Positions 1 to 13,647 of a stretch of DNA of 64,000 bases are shown here, in pieces. The notes beneath the pieces were generated by a model that saw only the letters and a list, made by a program, of their open reading frames with translations, made no database searches and was not told the origin of the DNA. This DNA comes from Lineus longissimus (Eukaryota; Nemertea; Pilidiophora; Heteronemertea; Lineidae). A program made the position numbers and the translations under genes. Within the stretch, counting starts at the first letter, position 1, and every line of letters starts with the position of its first letter. The stretch is taken from the NCBI RefSeq assembly GCF_910592395.1, contig NC_088308.1:20351501-20415500 (forward strand), given 5' to 3'.

Positions 1-3000
1 ATGACCCAAATCAATTTAGCGGTCTTATCTCAGAGAAACTTTGGTATTTACACTGTATTAAACCACCAGGAGCCAGCTCTTGTAATGACTGGTGGTTAAG
101 ATCATTGGTGCACGAGACTTGCTTTCCCTATGGGTGGCTTTCTACCTTTCACATTCCTTTGATTCCTGACTTGAGGCAGTACTATACCAGTAACCTTGGG
201 AGTCAACAGACCTTGGCCTTGACTTTACTGTTCTATTAAGAGGAACCCCTGCTTGGCTGGCTCTGTGAAAAGCTAATTCCAGTAATTCTTTCAGTTAACT
301 TAAAACAGTCAACTTTGGGAATCAGTACAGGAATCTCGTAGATTGAAATCAACTGGAAAGAAGCATAGACGGATACTACACCGAAGTGATACACTGCCAA
401 CAGGTTGAAGTTCCCATCAGTTCCCATTCTGAACAGTTTGCTCAGCTGATATCTTCACCATGGGCTGGTATCTCGCTCAAAGAAAGGACTGAATGATCAT
501 AAACGTCGACATAACTGATAAGTGACACACTGCCAACAGGTTGAAGTTCCCATCACTTCCCATTCTGAACAGTTTGCTCAGCTGATATCTTCACCATGGG
601 CTGGCAACTCGCTCAAAAAGGACTGAATGATCATAAACGTCGACATAACTAATGGACTAGCCCTTTAACACTTATTTCTCAATAGTCATTGATTATAAAA
701 TCAATCCGTTGAATTAAATGAAATTTGATCAATGCCAGAGCTATTATCATTTAACCATGATGATGTGAGATCAAAGGCGAACATCCAGGACAGGAAATGG
801 ACAGTTCAACCATGCAATATCATTGGTTCCCATCAGAGATACACTTCAAAGAACCGATGCAATGCAGCATCCATTAAAATGTAACCAGATCGATGCGATG
901 TTGCAGTACTACAAGGCTGAATACACTCATGATATTCTTTTTTTCCATCATCCCTTACATCAACGGTGAAGAACACAAAAAGATATTTAGTAAAACTCTC
1001 AGCTCAGTGATTTACCCGTGCATCCAGCTCTACCAGTATGTCAGTCTCTAAAGCCCTCCCTCAAAGCTGTTTCAGCTGAAAACCAACCATTTATTTAATC
1101 CTTGGATTTTATTACAGCCATTACTTTGATTAAGATGACTTTGTAAGTGTAAGAAATTATCTTTAAAGCAATATATTTGTCTTGAACAGAAACCATATCA
1201 CAGTTTTAGCAGTTGTACTGAATTAAAATCTTCAGAATCAGTGGATCATGCAGCATTTTTCCGTGGAATGTGCAGTCTTCCACAGGCAATAGATGGGGCA
1301 GGTTGCAGCCTTGATGCGATCAGCCCACATTGATATCTCTGTAGAATACAAATTGCCCTGTCTCCACCTCAATTGACGATGATTGCTACTGTTATTTAGT
1401 GCCTGCATGGTGTCAGGCTGATTTTATCAAGGACATTTATTACCAATATACTATTGGTAAATATGCTGCTGAAGAGGTTTTCTTACCATGAATTGCCTTG
1501 CGGGGTAAGGAGTAATGGTATTACATGACATGAAGGTGATGCACTATGTCAACTACACAAAAGGTTTGCACTGAGACATAGAGTCAGTAATTTTTCACAA
1601 TTTCGGTGAAGTGAAACAAGTCCAAATAACTTGACACATCTGATATTCGGAGTCTAACAATCATCATCACATACATGTTGGAAGAACCACATCACTGCAG
1701 TTTCAAGCTGATGCCAATGACGGGAGCAGAAGTGATTCTAATGGGTTCATTCTAATGTGAGGGTATCTTTGCTCCTGGACTCCTATGTTCCCAGGTTCTA
1801 TATTCCCGTTATACAGCAAGAAACAAATCAATGCTTTTAAAAGATATCGACTTCAATGAAAAAAGACGGGGAACCTGGGGAACATTGGATGAACACGGGG
1901 AACAAAGAACCAAGAAACATGATGACAGACCCCATCTAACTGGCAACTACTGAAACACTGAAATACGTCCATTTGAAATTCAATCGCTTCAACCTGTTTC
2001 CATTGAGATAGAGTTACCACTGATGTGACTGCTTGTTCATGATATGACTTTCAATCGGATTTATCGTACTCAAGGTGATTATATCCTTGCCAGCAGGTTG
2101 GTCATTACATGGCCGACATCAGTCAGATTATCAGTGCTAGGCCTCGTATCTAGCCCAACTCAGACAACAGATGGGTCTAATGATCATTCCAGCTGTTGCT
2201 GAGTAATGAATATGATGTATTATCTAAGCAGTGGTCATTTAAATTTTTTGTCAAGGAATCAACTGTAATCATGATTGTACCAAAAACTTGCTCATCTGCA
2301 GTCCATAGACATCACAAAGCAACAAGAATCTAATCAAGACATCTCACCTGGTCTGTTGAGCGGATGATCGTCTTATACCATTGATTCGTAGTGATTTTAT
2401 TCCTTCTATCATCGCTTCACTCGAGATGCCCAGGTATTGCCTCGAACCACGAAATGCAAACACAGCTAGCAATGTGCCAACTCATATTTTTGCCCAATAC
2501 CGCCAACTGGTGACATAAATCGAAACTAATCTATTTTATAACCTCAATATTATATGCAGACCTCTTCAACTTTATTTCTAACTTCTATCTGCTGGAATAA
2601 AGCGACAATATTTTTTTGTGTAATTTACGCTTTTTGCCCCCTGGTGAGCTCAGAATTTCATTCGAATCACACTGAATTTTCTGTCAGCTGCATATCTTGG
2701 GCTATTCTTCATGATGGCCAGATTTGAAGTGCCTATTTAGGTCTTACAGTTACAAAATGCCCAATTTGTCTACAGATGGATGGATGGATGGAAGGACGGA
2801 CACCACTGGAATAGCTATTTGACTAGCTCAGCTGACAAAAAAACACACTGCTTTCATATTCAGAAGCATGATCAGAAACCATTAACTCCGGCAGGTGCAG
2901 AAACAGTGGACTAGGACAATTTTGCATGACCATGATCAGAACTGGTACATACAGTAATCCAGGACCAAACAGGAGCGGAAGTGGTTAACCAAGTGATCTG

Positions 3001-3700
3001 TGAGCTTGTGTTTGCCAAAACATGCTGCTTTCATTTAGCAGCATTATCGGAAATGGTTAACTCGAGCGGATACAGAAACTGGGGACATTTAGTAGCAAGT
3101 TATTGCCTAATTGACTTCTCCAGTTGCTACATCAGGGAATAGGAAATGATCAAACAACATTCTGTGTCATTTTATTAGAATCTCTAATGCCCTAGCCGCA
3201 TATCATCCATGTATAATAGAGGGGCGCTGTCAGCGGGATAGCCGAGATATGATGGATTGAAACGACCCTTTAAGATAGTAGATTCCTATTCAGATGGTTT
3301 TTACCTCCCTACGCCTGGTTTCTGAGTCACTGGCCACATAACTGGTCTTGTGCACGGCATTTATTCCTTCGACAGAAGTCAGAGCCGATTAGGAAATTTA
3401 GGCCCCAAGGTAAAAAGAGACACAAACGACAACTTACGGTCTTGTCTCTGTGCAAAAATGAAACACTGTGCAATTAGCTCAAAGATCATTTGAAAAGGAG
3501 CCAAAAAACTACATCATCACTGATTTTTTGCTACACTGAAATGCGTAAGCAAGCCGAAAAATTAACACCTACTGCCCTTTTGAGATAGCTCTGAGCTGAC
3601 TTATAATTTTGATTACACACGTTGAGGTTTTCAGTTAAACGAATTTGATTTTACTAAAAAAACTGTACAGGGTACATGTTTGTGTTGGTGAAAAAAAGCT
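1..3700. other. No recognisable gene; intergenic or intronic DNA
   Basis: No open frame here has protein-family features or a chain of plausible splice sites. All frames are short and compositionally like the surrounding AT-rich DNA. What can be seen is a tandem duplication at 391-650, a short inverted repeat around 1784-1900 built on GTTCCCAGGTT and its complement, and a short ATGG tetranucleotide run near 2777. The stretch could be an intron or flank of a gene that lies outside the window to the left. I see no direct support for any exon. Confidence 0.5.
391..650. repeat. Tandem duplication, unit about 136/124 bp
   Basis: Two adjacent copies (391-526 and 527-650) both start with ACACTGCCAACAGGTTGAAG and end with the same CGTCGACATAACT block. 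They differ by a few substitutions (for example CATCAGTT against CATCACTT) and small indels near the end. The high identity points to a recent duplication. No reading frame is conserved between the copies in a way that suggests coding. Confidence 0.9.
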
Positions 3701-3709
3701 CAAAAGACT

Positions 3710-3715
3710 TTATTT
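3710..3715 (-). terminator. Possible polyadenylation signal of a minus-strand transcript
   Basis: On the minus strand this reads AATAAA, followed downstream by AGTCTTTTGAGC and a T-rich stretch (complement of GTGAAAAAAAGC). That could be the cleavage region of a transcript whose body lies to the right. I could not identify coding exons for such a transcript between 3.7 and 12.7 kb, so this rests on the hexamer and its surroundings only. Confidence 0.25.
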
Positions 3716-6700
3716 TTAAAAGCTTACAAAAACAACATCAACATCAGCAAAGCTATAACATACTTAAGAATAAGATACACTCGTAAATAATAGTTCAAAA
3801 TAATCAAAGATTCCATAAACCATAATAATTCTTCTGGGCAATGTTGCTTTCCACATTCTTAATACGCAAAATTATCTCTAGAACATGCACTGCTTACATT
3901 AAAATGCAATCGACTCAACCCAAGGGGAAGAAGACGGCAATCAAATTAGATTTAAAACCAACTTTCTAAATAAAATGTAAATTTGGTTTGGAAATTAAGG
4001 CTACAAATCGGTATGGTAGTGGAGTGGAAGAAGAACTTATGAATCCCTAACAGGATTAGAAAAACAATAGATTTCCCCATTGTTGGTATATAATCTGATT
4101 CATTCCAAATACGATCCCGATAAGTAGGAGATACAATTTCAAAAAGCTTTCAGATATCTCCATGGAATTGAGTATACAATACCCATGGATTTCTTGGCTG
4201 GAGCCTGGCAGTTTTGGGGATAAACATGGAATTGTCATGAGTTATTTTTTCTGCACATTTATAAGAGTTATGGCAGAATATCAGTAATAATTCCATGAGA
4301 CCTAAAATCTCTAAATTGCAAGAGTGAGCACTCCATACAACAGCATTGCTGAAATTAAGGGGTTTACACTATGCAGCAAGTATCACAGGTTTACAAATAG
4401 GCGTATTCCATGCATTTTCCATCAAATTTTCTACCAATTATCAGAAAATGCCTTGGATAATGGATGTTCAAATGGACAAAGCAAGCACTTTGTCAGCTCC
4501 AAACTCAATAAAGCATTCAAATATCATGAAATGACTTGGTATTGACACGAACGGAAAGTGTCATGTCTCTCTGTTGGACATATAATCCACTTCATCTTGG
4601 GCTATCAATCAGATAAACCTAGTTATCATATATACACCACAGAAATCATGATTCGATATATATCGGCAAATCCAATGTGGTCTGAGTCATGGAAGGCACA
4701 TCAGACTGACATGAACCAGGCATTACAATTGACAACAATAGGTTAATCTATTGCAAGTGCACTCATGGCAAAAATGATGCTGAAAAATTACCACACAACA
4801 CAATAATATTTGGTGCAAACTTGTAGAATGATGATAGAAACTGACAAAGATGGATTTCACGATGTGAGAGGGGATCGCCACGTGTTTGGAAGAGAATGAA
4901 TCGGAAACAGACTTGCTGGAAAAAGATTGAATCAGACAAAATATGGTAAGAAGATTGATTGAAACACTCAAACAATTCCAAAGGATATTTCTACATCTGC
5001 ATGACCAATATGCCATTTCAAAATCTACATGTACTTATTTTTCTTCTCCTTCTTCTGCATTCAGCATGGCTGAACAATATCTTAAGTCCTGCGATGGAGA
5101 TGAAGTGGCTTGCCCTTTCATGCTCTTGTTGTGTTCCCATTTTTTCCCCCCAATATGGGTCTCTGTGGGCCACAATTACTTTACTTTGGTTGTAGATGAT
5201 AGTCGTGTCTTTTCTGCCATGTGGCCTGGACCTCTCATGATAAACTACATCAAGGCCAATTAAATAACCAACAAATTCAATGGTTCCATCCCAAAAATGT
5301 GACTAAAACTGACAATAATGGATTTATCTTCTGTCTGCCTATATTCCGCATAACGGAAAAAAAGATGGCCAGAATAAATTGCGGCGGATTGAAACTATCT
5401 TTTGCAGGATCCGATGCTCCAACACAGATCACTATCTAGTCTAAGGGCAATTGAATCTTCTTCAATTTCCCCATAAACATCAGAGGAATGATCATCAGAG
5501 AAAAGCGTGGGATGCGAGAGTTTCTTCTGTGATGAGTCACAGAAGAGAGGTCAAGGTCATCCTAAAACTGAATTATAAATCTTGAACATGCAACAAGCAA
5601 AGCGAGTTCTGTCAAAGATTTGAGATTATTAGATTTGAGAATGGGAACGTTCATTAGCAATATATTAAAGGGACAACTTTGGCATGAGATATGTTGATTT
5701 TTCATACAAAAGTGGCTTCCAGCACGACCGCAACGTCACCACGCTAAGAACAGATTTATTAGAGGAAAGCGCTCTTTATATCCTACATGTACATCGTGTA
5801 GCCATTCGAATCCGAACCTATATAGTTGACTAAAGTGTAGTAAATTTCTGCTGGATCATTCTAAGCAGAGCACAATATTTATAGCCAACAATTTCCTCTA
5901 CTTTCCATTTATCTATAAAACTATATAATATTGATAAATTGGCTGAAAAGAGCCCTTGAAATACTAGATTTATGTCATTCATAAACAATTATTGTGTTTT
6001 TGGTATTTTCAAAGCGAGAATGAAACTTCTCATCTAAGCCATCAGAGATAAACTTTCACACATCCTCCATCAATCATGCAGCCTCTAATCTGCTTCTTGT
6101 CATTTCTCATGTTTCACTACAGTGGGGACTTAAATCCGCCAAGATGGTGTCATCAGTCTAATACACGGTATCAATAATTGCCGATCCATGTGACTAAAGT
6201 TACGTGTAGTGCAAAATTTCCATTGCAGATGTGTTATCAAAGACACATTTAAGGAGCTTATTCAGCTCTGGAAATACACGACACCACACTTTTTCAAAGA
6301 ATTAAAAGACAACAAATTTGACATTTTTATTACTTACCTTGTCCTTAGTTCTGATGTTCACATTCATGAATTCCCAGCATCCTGCAAACAGAGAGGCATG
6401 GCATGACCTGACCTTAACAACATGGGACACTGGGCTTCAACAATATAGAGTTCTGTTTACATTCCTCCACCGGTTCTGGGGTCTGGCTGGGTGAAAATAT
6501 TTGAGGTCACCCACACTATAGACCCATGACATCTTGTTTGTTTATATATCCTTAGAGCCCTCTGGATATCATGCGGAAGCATTAATAGGATGATAAAGTG
6601 AATGACACAATCATGCCAGAAAACAACTTGTAATTACAGAGATTTACAACTGAACCATGTATTTTCATGTGGTACTAACTGTAAACAAAGAAATATTAGC

Positions 6701-9479
6701 AGCCATTCTATATCGTGACAAGCCTCTATAAGATATTCATGATGATGAAAACAAAACAGGTTTTGGTACAGCACTACACCAAGATAAACCAGTTGACCAG
6801 AACTGGCTGAACTTCAGGATGCAAGCCACAACTAAAAAAATCTTCAACTCTCACAAATAACATAGACAGCTGGCTAAAGCAATCCTGGAGTCTGATTCCT
6901 GACAGCACTGTAAGAAATCAAAGTGAAATATGGCCTTCACCTGTCCTACTTTAGGGCAAATTTTACAGAAATCACTATAAACTGAGGGCATGCAATTCCC
7001 TTTGAATGTTCAACTGAAGCCACTGGCATTTCCCTTTTGACTTGCCAGCATTCTCGCAACAGGATTGAGACAAGAAGACAATCCAATCAGCTTTTTTAAA
7101 ATCAAGTAAAGAAATCAAATAAAACCTGCTCTACAAAGGCTAAACCTCTTTAGCAATTCAAAGGCTGTGACCAAACAGAATTTTTCAGATTCTGAACAGA
7201 GGGGATTTAAAAGATTTTTTGCTGGAGTATTATGGAACAGCCTCTCTCACTTTAAGAGATATTAATGCCTCATCCATGCATAGTAATGTACATCAACAAT
7301 GCAGATGTTGTCGAGCATCTCACGTTTCCTTCAAACGTAAATAACAACCCAGTATTGTCTAAACAGCTAAGAAAATGTACCGAGCTATGCCAATTATCAT
7401 CATTGCAAAAGACATGTCCTGGATCGATGATTAGAAATCATTCATCGCTAAGGAAATATCCTTATTTGATGATTACTTGCACTGCTGAGTTTATATACAT
7501 CTTTGGATAAACTGAGCAACAGCGTTCTCTCTGTCAATTCCTACACTATTTTACAGACAGACTGTAGCTCAACCTAATTTGCTGATATTTTTAGATTTGG
7601 TCTAAATAAACCACTGAGTGTCCTGGATTGCACTTAAGAAGGATTTCTCATGACTTTCTCCTAGTGATGACACTTCAATACTTGTATACACACTTGTCCC
7701 ATGTCTCCTACTGGTAAACACCATCAATCAATTCCCCTTTAGAACAAGACTCGCACACCAGCTTACTCTGCATCAATGGCCAACATCCCATCTCTCCGAG
7801 TGAGAAAACCATCACCGCACATAAAAGAGAGAAACTGAGCCTTTTACATAGTCGGTTTCAGGTTACAATTAAAACTGGTATCTTATAGCTGTATAATGTG
7901 CATTCAGAGGTTGGATGTGCACTTTTAAAAACTTTTTTAAGGGCAATGGTCTTTTTTGGCATGCAGGGATATACATGTATCAAAAGATTTCAAGGATTTC
8001 CCAAATTATAGGCAACTGTAGCTTAGTAGGATAATTCGGCAGGGCCAGAAAATGGGGTAAGCTTAGGATTTGGCGAATCTGTCTTGAATCTTGTAACAGG
8101 AAGTCTGCATGCTGCCACATAATGCAAATTTGAAGGATGCAGGATGCATAAAATTGGCAAATGCCACACAGAGTGGTGAAATCGATTGTCATGGAGGCCT
8201 GAAGTGTGATTGCGCTGACTATAGGAATGAGGTTATGTATGTAATGTCACGAGATCAGGTCACACTCGGTTTTCATTACTAACAGAGGCTCTACAAAACA
8301 TACTAAAGTCTATTCTTAGTTGCAGTGACACTAAAACGCCCACTCATGAAGCTTGATTAGCCCAGATACTTACTTCAATGACAAAATTTCAACCCTGTTA
8401 GGAAGCATGTCAAGACCAACACCATTCATCTCTCTGGACCCCCTCTCTCCTAGAAAATCAACAAGACTGTCTTCGGGCATCATCCGTTTTTGACAAGTTG
8501 ATGCCGAAAAAATTAAAAACACCAAGAGATGATGCCATTTTTGTCGTCCCCTCCCCAAAACAAATACATGTAGTTTTTATTTTTTCCACCAAAATAAAAA
8601 TAGGTGCGTATATTTTGTGGTTTACAGTATCAAAATTTTTACATTGCTGCCTTTTGGGGACCATTTATGCCCTCCGCCATTAAGATGGTTATGATTCCAC
8701 AGCATCTCATTTATTTGAAACTCATGGATTGTAAAAAAGGTATCCTTCGATCTTTTTTCGTCAGTTGCTGCATTTTTGATGCTGTGTGCATGCCATGCCG
8801 TTTTGTTTCCTAAAGACATGTGCCATTTTCATTCCTCCCTGAAAAACTATGCATAATAAATCACATGTGATGTTTCTCTGTGTAACCTTCTAGAATATCA
8901 AATATCACTGAATGTCTACACCATGATTTTTCACTCTAGTCAGAGAAGGATCTTGCAGCCCTATCCTATATATCTGACGATTAGGTGCTAATAAGATCAT
9001 AAAAAAATTATAATTTGTTGAGGGGGAAAGTAGTGGATCATCATAATATCATTTGTTTATCAACACCAAGTTTATCCAAAAAAAATTAGTCACATTCCCC
9101 AAAAGAAAATCCACTTTACAAAATAAATTGAAATATATCATAAGAATGAAGAGATAGTTGGCCTGTACTTGTTCACAATGATACATGATGTTTTAAAACA
9201 AGACCGAAGTCACAATAACTGAGAACAAACGAGCTTAGCTAATGCTCCACAGTCCTCCCAGGGGCCATGAGGGATTTTTATGCCAATGATACACGAGAGA
9301 TGAAGTTTCAAGTAAGCCCTTTAGTCGTCCCAGAGCGTAATTACAATGACAAATGAGAATGCTACAGTGATGGATGAAAAATGTGCAGCTGAGATGCAGA
9401 GGAAGTTGAAAGCCAATAATGAGCTATTACATAGACACTTTTACAGTTTCATCTCTATTTAGATTATCATGACTATACC

Positions 9480-9755
9480 GGACCAGCACTCAGAAGTTTA
9501 CCGTGTTCCTGTGTAGAGGGCAGCTCTGGGATGTATCAGAAAATGTACAGAGATTTTATAAAAACTGCTATACATTTACAGATGAAGGCCTTTAGCGTCT
9601 ATGGAACCCTCTATAAGAAAGCTGAGCCAGTACTCTAAGAAGTTCACCAAGTTCCTGAGTAGAGGGCGGTTATGTGTCTATGTATCACTAAATGTACAGA
9701 CATTTTCTAAAGACTGTTACACTTGCTAGTCTATAAATCTGTAGCAGCCTCTATC
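9480..9755. repeat. Diverged direct duplication, unit about 135 bp
   Basis: Two neighbouring blocks (about 9480-9608 and 9622-9755) share an ordered series of words: CAG(C/T)ACTC, AGAAGTT, ACC, GTTCCTG, GTAGAGGGC, GTATCA, AAATGTACAGA, CATTT and others. Identity is moderate, so the duplication is older than the one at 391-650. I see no coding content. Confidence 0.7.
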
Positions 9756-11200
9756 AAGTACTGTAAATCGAAATGTTAGCCAGGCATTATATCAAGACAC
9801 TGCTTCTTTATTGATGCCACGGCTTAATCCTGGGTAAGACAAATTGTTTTGTTTCCTGTAGGAGTGACACAAGTGAAGACTGCTGATGTCACATCACCCT
9901 AAGCAGACCCAAGGCAACTTCCTTCCTGGGGGTCGGCCATTTGGCTGCAGTTGGTCAAAATTGAGGTCTAATGCACCAATGATGATTCAAATTGCCCATT
10001 GGTTGCCTCTCATTCTAATCAAGTTTTGATCAAATGTTCAACACTGTGAGGGAAATTGGTTCTCATCAGAGATTGCTTCCAAGCTAATGGATCAATCAGG
10101 GAAATGTACAATGGTACAAAATGTAATCATAATGAGAGAGGGAAAAGACTCCATCTATCAGATCACTTAATAAACTAAGATTTTAGGAACCGGCGAAAAA
10201 AAAACATGCCGACCAAGAATCTGACTGAAACTGCATGCCAATTAACAACAGGCCATGCTATCAATGCCATCAATTAGATACTCAGACGCTCCTATACAGA
10301 ACTCCCCACATTAATTTTGCAATCACCATGCACAAAATTATCTGACAAAATACCCGGCTTTTTCAGACAGGACTTTTTTTCTACTGATTATACTTCAGGT
10401 GAAAATCATCCTTCAAATGAGATGAGAATGAGGTTCATTATACCAGGTGCTTTATGCCAGAGCAAGTAAAAGACCCAACACAAGTGGACAGTCAGCTTCT
10501 TTTGACAAAAACGGAGTCATTATACCAATAAACCTAAGTGGTGTTGAATCGTAGTCACTGGGCCTTGGTACCCAAGCAGAAACTGCAGTGATATGCATAA
10601 GAAAACGCTTTTACTATGAAGATTTTTTTCCTTTTAAAAATAAACACATCACAAAGAAGATGAAAGCATTCTGGAGCAACATCCATTTTGCATGACCGAT
10701 ATGGATAATTTCTTTTTTGTGTGTGTAGGAAAAATGTTTGTACACCAGAGCAGAAATCAAATACATTTCCATGACCAACGCAATAACCACATATGAAAAT
10801 CGTTTGATAATACATTGACATTGGAAGAAGATACGGCAATCCCATCCACAGTGCACTTTGACATATTGTGTTTTTCTTCTGCTAATCTCTCTAATGGTCT
10901 GCATCGCGGGATGAGTCAAGTGTATCAACAAAAGCGAGGAGAAACTTGGGAAATCACTTGCTAAAATCATTGAGGACGATGGCAAATGAATGCTAGTTTC
11001 AATGTCTTTTGTAGAATTGGCTGATATCTATCACCCTGACAGAATCAATTGGGTACTTTCTTGAGAAAAAGAAGTAAAGCGCAGTCTTAGGTATTTGATG
11101 ATGATCAAAACCAGTAGAAGTACACACTTATGGCTTTTTCATTCTTCAGGGAGGAAGAGTGGTAGGCCTACTGGTGATTGTGCCTTTTTATGTTTAAGTA

Positions 11201-11363
11201 CAGTAGAACCTCTCTATTATTAAGGACATCCTTGGGACTGACAAGTACTGTCCTTTATAGAGAGGTGTCCTATTTAGAGAGGTCAAATTAAATGGAAACA
11301 ACCAATTTTGGACCAAAACTAGTGTCCTTAATAGAGAGGTGTCTGCTAAGGGAGGTTCCGCTG
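11201..11363 (+). mobile_element. MITE, CTCTCTATTA family, copy 1 (163 bp, TA target site)
   Basis: The left end reads CAGTAGAACCTCTCTATTA. The right end (TAATAGAGAGG... GAGGTTCCGCTG) is its imperfect complement. TA stands directly outside both ends (11199-11200 and 11364-11365). The inside carries more copies of the AATAGAGAGGTGTCC word in both orientations. No coding capacity. The 2-bp TA target and a CAGT end resemble Tc1/mariner-pogo type elements, which is an inference from ends only. Confidence 0.85.
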
Positions 11364-12203
11364 TATATCAAAAACAGGATCTGTATGCTAAGCTATTGAT
11401 ACTGGACACTTGAAACATGTCATGCCACTTAAGAGTGGTAGCCAGATAATGATCACTGTAGGATACAAAGCAGCAAATATACTTCAGCCTTGGTGTACCC
11501 TTACCAACCCCCCCCCCTCTCCCCCCATAATCATTCACGATGAATTTTAGCTACCATGCAAATAAACTGATCAACAGCACAATTTTACAACATAGAGATG
11601 ATAGGCAGCAAAGTGATGGATCAATCATCAAACAATTTTGCCCAAATTTCCACACAAAGTGCTGAATGACTCATATCAAAAATCATGAATTTAGCAAATA
11701 ATACTCCAAAGGATTAATTAATTAGGAAGAATATTAATTGGCTATTTTGTAACACACTGCTCTTTATTGGGAAGGCAGTCAACCATATCTGATTTGATTT
11801 GTCCTATCAAAAATTAAAAAAGACTAGTCTTTATTGATTCTTGATTCTTGGTCTTTTATACATCATTATTGAACAGACAGTGACAACCACTAAATGGGGA
11901 TCGATTGGCCACTGGATGACAATATAGGGATACCCACCAGATATGAGGTAGGCACTTGGTAGGTATATCTACAATTCCAGCAGCTATGCCTCATCAGAAA
12001 AGACATTTATTGCAATTTTTGTCGTTAATGTACAGTTATGGAATTAATTCACATGCTTTATAGTTAAGAGACAAAATCAAATGAATTATATAATAGATGA
12101 TAGAACATGTAAATATTTGAAGTGAAAGTGTCATTGAAATCTCTACTCCCCCCCCCCTTCCATTGTGGTGGTCATAGTCAAAACAGTATAACTTGTCCAA
12201 ATA

Positions 12204-12379
12204 CAGTAGAACCTCTCTATTATGGACACCCTCGGGACTGACAAGTGCTGTCCTTAATAGAGAGGTGTCCTGATTAGAGAGGTCAAATTGAATGTAAACA
12301 ACCAATTTGGGACCAAACATAGTGTCCTTAATAGAGGTTGTCCTTAATAGAGAGGTGTCCGCTAAGGGAGGTTCCACTG
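12204..12379 (+). mobile_element. MITE, CTCTCTATTA family, copy 2 (176 bp)
   Basis: Same family and orientation as the copy at 11201. The left end is CAGTAGAACCTCTCTATTA preceded by TA. The right end GGTTCCACTG is followed by CA rather than TA. The interior is nearly colinear with copy 1 (GGGACTGACAAGT, GTCAAATT, AAACAACCAATTT, GGACCAAA) plus one extra 12-bp TTGTCCTTAATA-type block. The minus-strand open frame across it is a by-product of the repeated motif. Confidence 0.85.
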
Positions 12380-12689
12380 CAATGCATACATGTATATCAT
12401 GATATATCTCATTATCTGACACTCACATTTCCATTTTATTCCGGGAGGCCTCCCTTTCCCAAATTTCTGGATCCACCAGGTCTTGTGACCAAGTAGCTAG
12501 GCATTGGGAAGTTGGCTTTTTAACCTCAATCTTGTGGTCTGGCCTATAACCATCCACATACCAACTCGTGTCCATGGCAACTCATGCTAGCCTGCCTGCA
12601 TGCTCTGTAGGCCTATGAGGTTGTCCCAAAGACTCTCTCTTCTACATTCATTGATCAATTTATACACAATTATAGCCTACCATTTGATA

Positions 12690-12974
12690 GATCCTCTTCT
12701 TGGACATCTGTTCCCACGTTTGTCTTGAACGAAATCAGCAGACCCTCGGTAACACGTGAGTGCTTTAAGTGGAAGTAAAATCGATAACCAGCTAGGAGAG
12801 TTGGGCGATAACCAGCGGGATGAGTTTGATGCCAACGTCACAGAAACTCTTCCAGTTGGATATCGGCTAGCCGTGACGTAGGCGTGGCCATCGGTTGCTA
12901 AGCACGTTGCCAAGTGCCATTCTCCATGATTATTTTTCATTCACATATTTTTTTAACAGATATGCTTTTAGATG
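12690..12974 (+). promoter_or_regulatory. Likely promoter and 5' exon region of the small membrane-protein gene
   Basis: This stretch is locally richer in CpG than its surroundings and contains a CRE-like TGACGT (in CCGTGACGTAGG), a GGCGTGGCC GC-box-like word and a CACGTG E-box (in AACACGTGAG). A good splice donor (GAT then GTAAGTG) lies at about 12974, and the next good acceptor is at 13238-13239, just before the coding exon of the small gene. The transcription start itself cannot be placed. Confidence 0.35.
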
Positions 12975-13239
12975 TAAGTGTTTCATGGTTTTATCACTTG
13001 GGAGGATCACTTGGATGATAAACCTGTTCAAATTACTGATGGCCATCAGAGATGCATAGATAGGCTGCACTTCCAATCAGAAATCTGCTACCATTATTAA
13101 CTCTCAGTTCACGTCTTACTTTCATGGTTGTTGTTTTTTGAATTTCCGGCTTGTTATGGTAACTAAAGTGAAATTTGAGACACTTGCATTGCTCTTCTTT
13201 TCAATCATTTGGGTAATTACGATATCTATGTGTTTTCAG

Positions 13240-13284
13240 GAAACTGTGACAACAGTGACCATATAGCCAAAGTGAATAGCAAAG
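13240..13284 (+). other. 5' UTR part of the small-gene exon
   Basis: The exon begins after the acceptor TGTTTTCAG and runs 45 bases to the ATG. There is no upstream ATG in it. The bases before the start (AGCAAAG ATG) give a purine at -3, which suits efficient initiation. Confidence 0.45.
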
Positions 13285-13443
13285 ATGTCTTTCGTTCGGA
13301 CAAGAGCCTTCCAAAGCGTTTCGAAGATGGCCAAGGTAGCAGCTGTTGGTGTAGGCCTCCTAACATTTGGGGCAGGCTACCTTGCCTGCATGGCGAAACA
13401 TTCCGTCCTTGACCACCTAGTTCCAAATGATAAGTCAAACTAG
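13285..13443 (+). CDS. Small single-pass membrane protein, 52 aa, unidentified
   Basis: The frame opens at ATG 13285 and ends at TAG 13441-13443. The predicted protein begins MSFVRTRAFQSVSKMAK and then has a hydrophobic, small-residue-rich segment at about residues 18-37 (VAAVGVGLLTFGAGYLACMA). It ends in a short charged tail. The basic, Ser/Arg-rich N-terminus before a single membrane helix is typical of small mitochondrial inner-membrane proteins, but I do not recognise the family. A strong 3' splice site (TTTTCAG, 13233-13239) lies 45 bases upstream, and AATAAA follows at 13907. The gene runs tail-to-tail with DDX46. A chance ORF of this length is possible, but the splice site, start position, poly(A) signal and transmembrane profile agree. 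Confidence 0.6.
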   Translation: MSFVRTRAFQSVSKMAKVAAVGVGLLTFGAGYLACMAKHSVLDHLVPNDKSN

Positions 13444-13647
13444 CATATGGAAAGTAAGGGTTACTTTTCAGAATCCTTTTTCAGTTCAATTATTTATTAC
13501 TCAACAAAACTTGAGATGGTTTTCATGAGAAACAAAATACAAGGAGGTGCTCTAAATCCATTTTCATTCAAATGATATTTTACTCAACAAAAGCTGAGCT
13601 TTGTTTTCATGCAAATTAAAAACAAACACACTTTTCTATTTACAGTT

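Larger units (their letters stand above)
3720..12680. other. No recognisable coding exon; repeats and unassigned sequence
   Basis: About 9 kb without a supported gene. Minus-strand open frames at 4723-5016 and 10555-10985 have no domain, no codon pattern and no splice sites that would chain them to anything. The stretch holds a diverged direct duplication (9480-9755), two copies of a TA-flanked MITE family (11201-11363 and 12204-12379) and poly-C runs of about 10 bases (11508-11517 and 12148-12157). It may be a long 3' UTR of the possible minus-strand transcript ending near 3.7 kb, or simply intergenic. Confidence 0.45.

Noticed and set aside
10555-10985. Minus-strand open frames of 96 and 123 codons with hydrophobic stretches
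   Set aside because: No domain, no splice-site support, biased only by AT-rich composition. Overlapping frames of similar length indicate chance.
12036-12422. 128-codon minus-strand open frame
   Set aside because: It runs through the MITE at 12204-12379. Its repeated ADTSLLRT-type words come from the CTCTCTATTA motif, and similar words appear at every copy.
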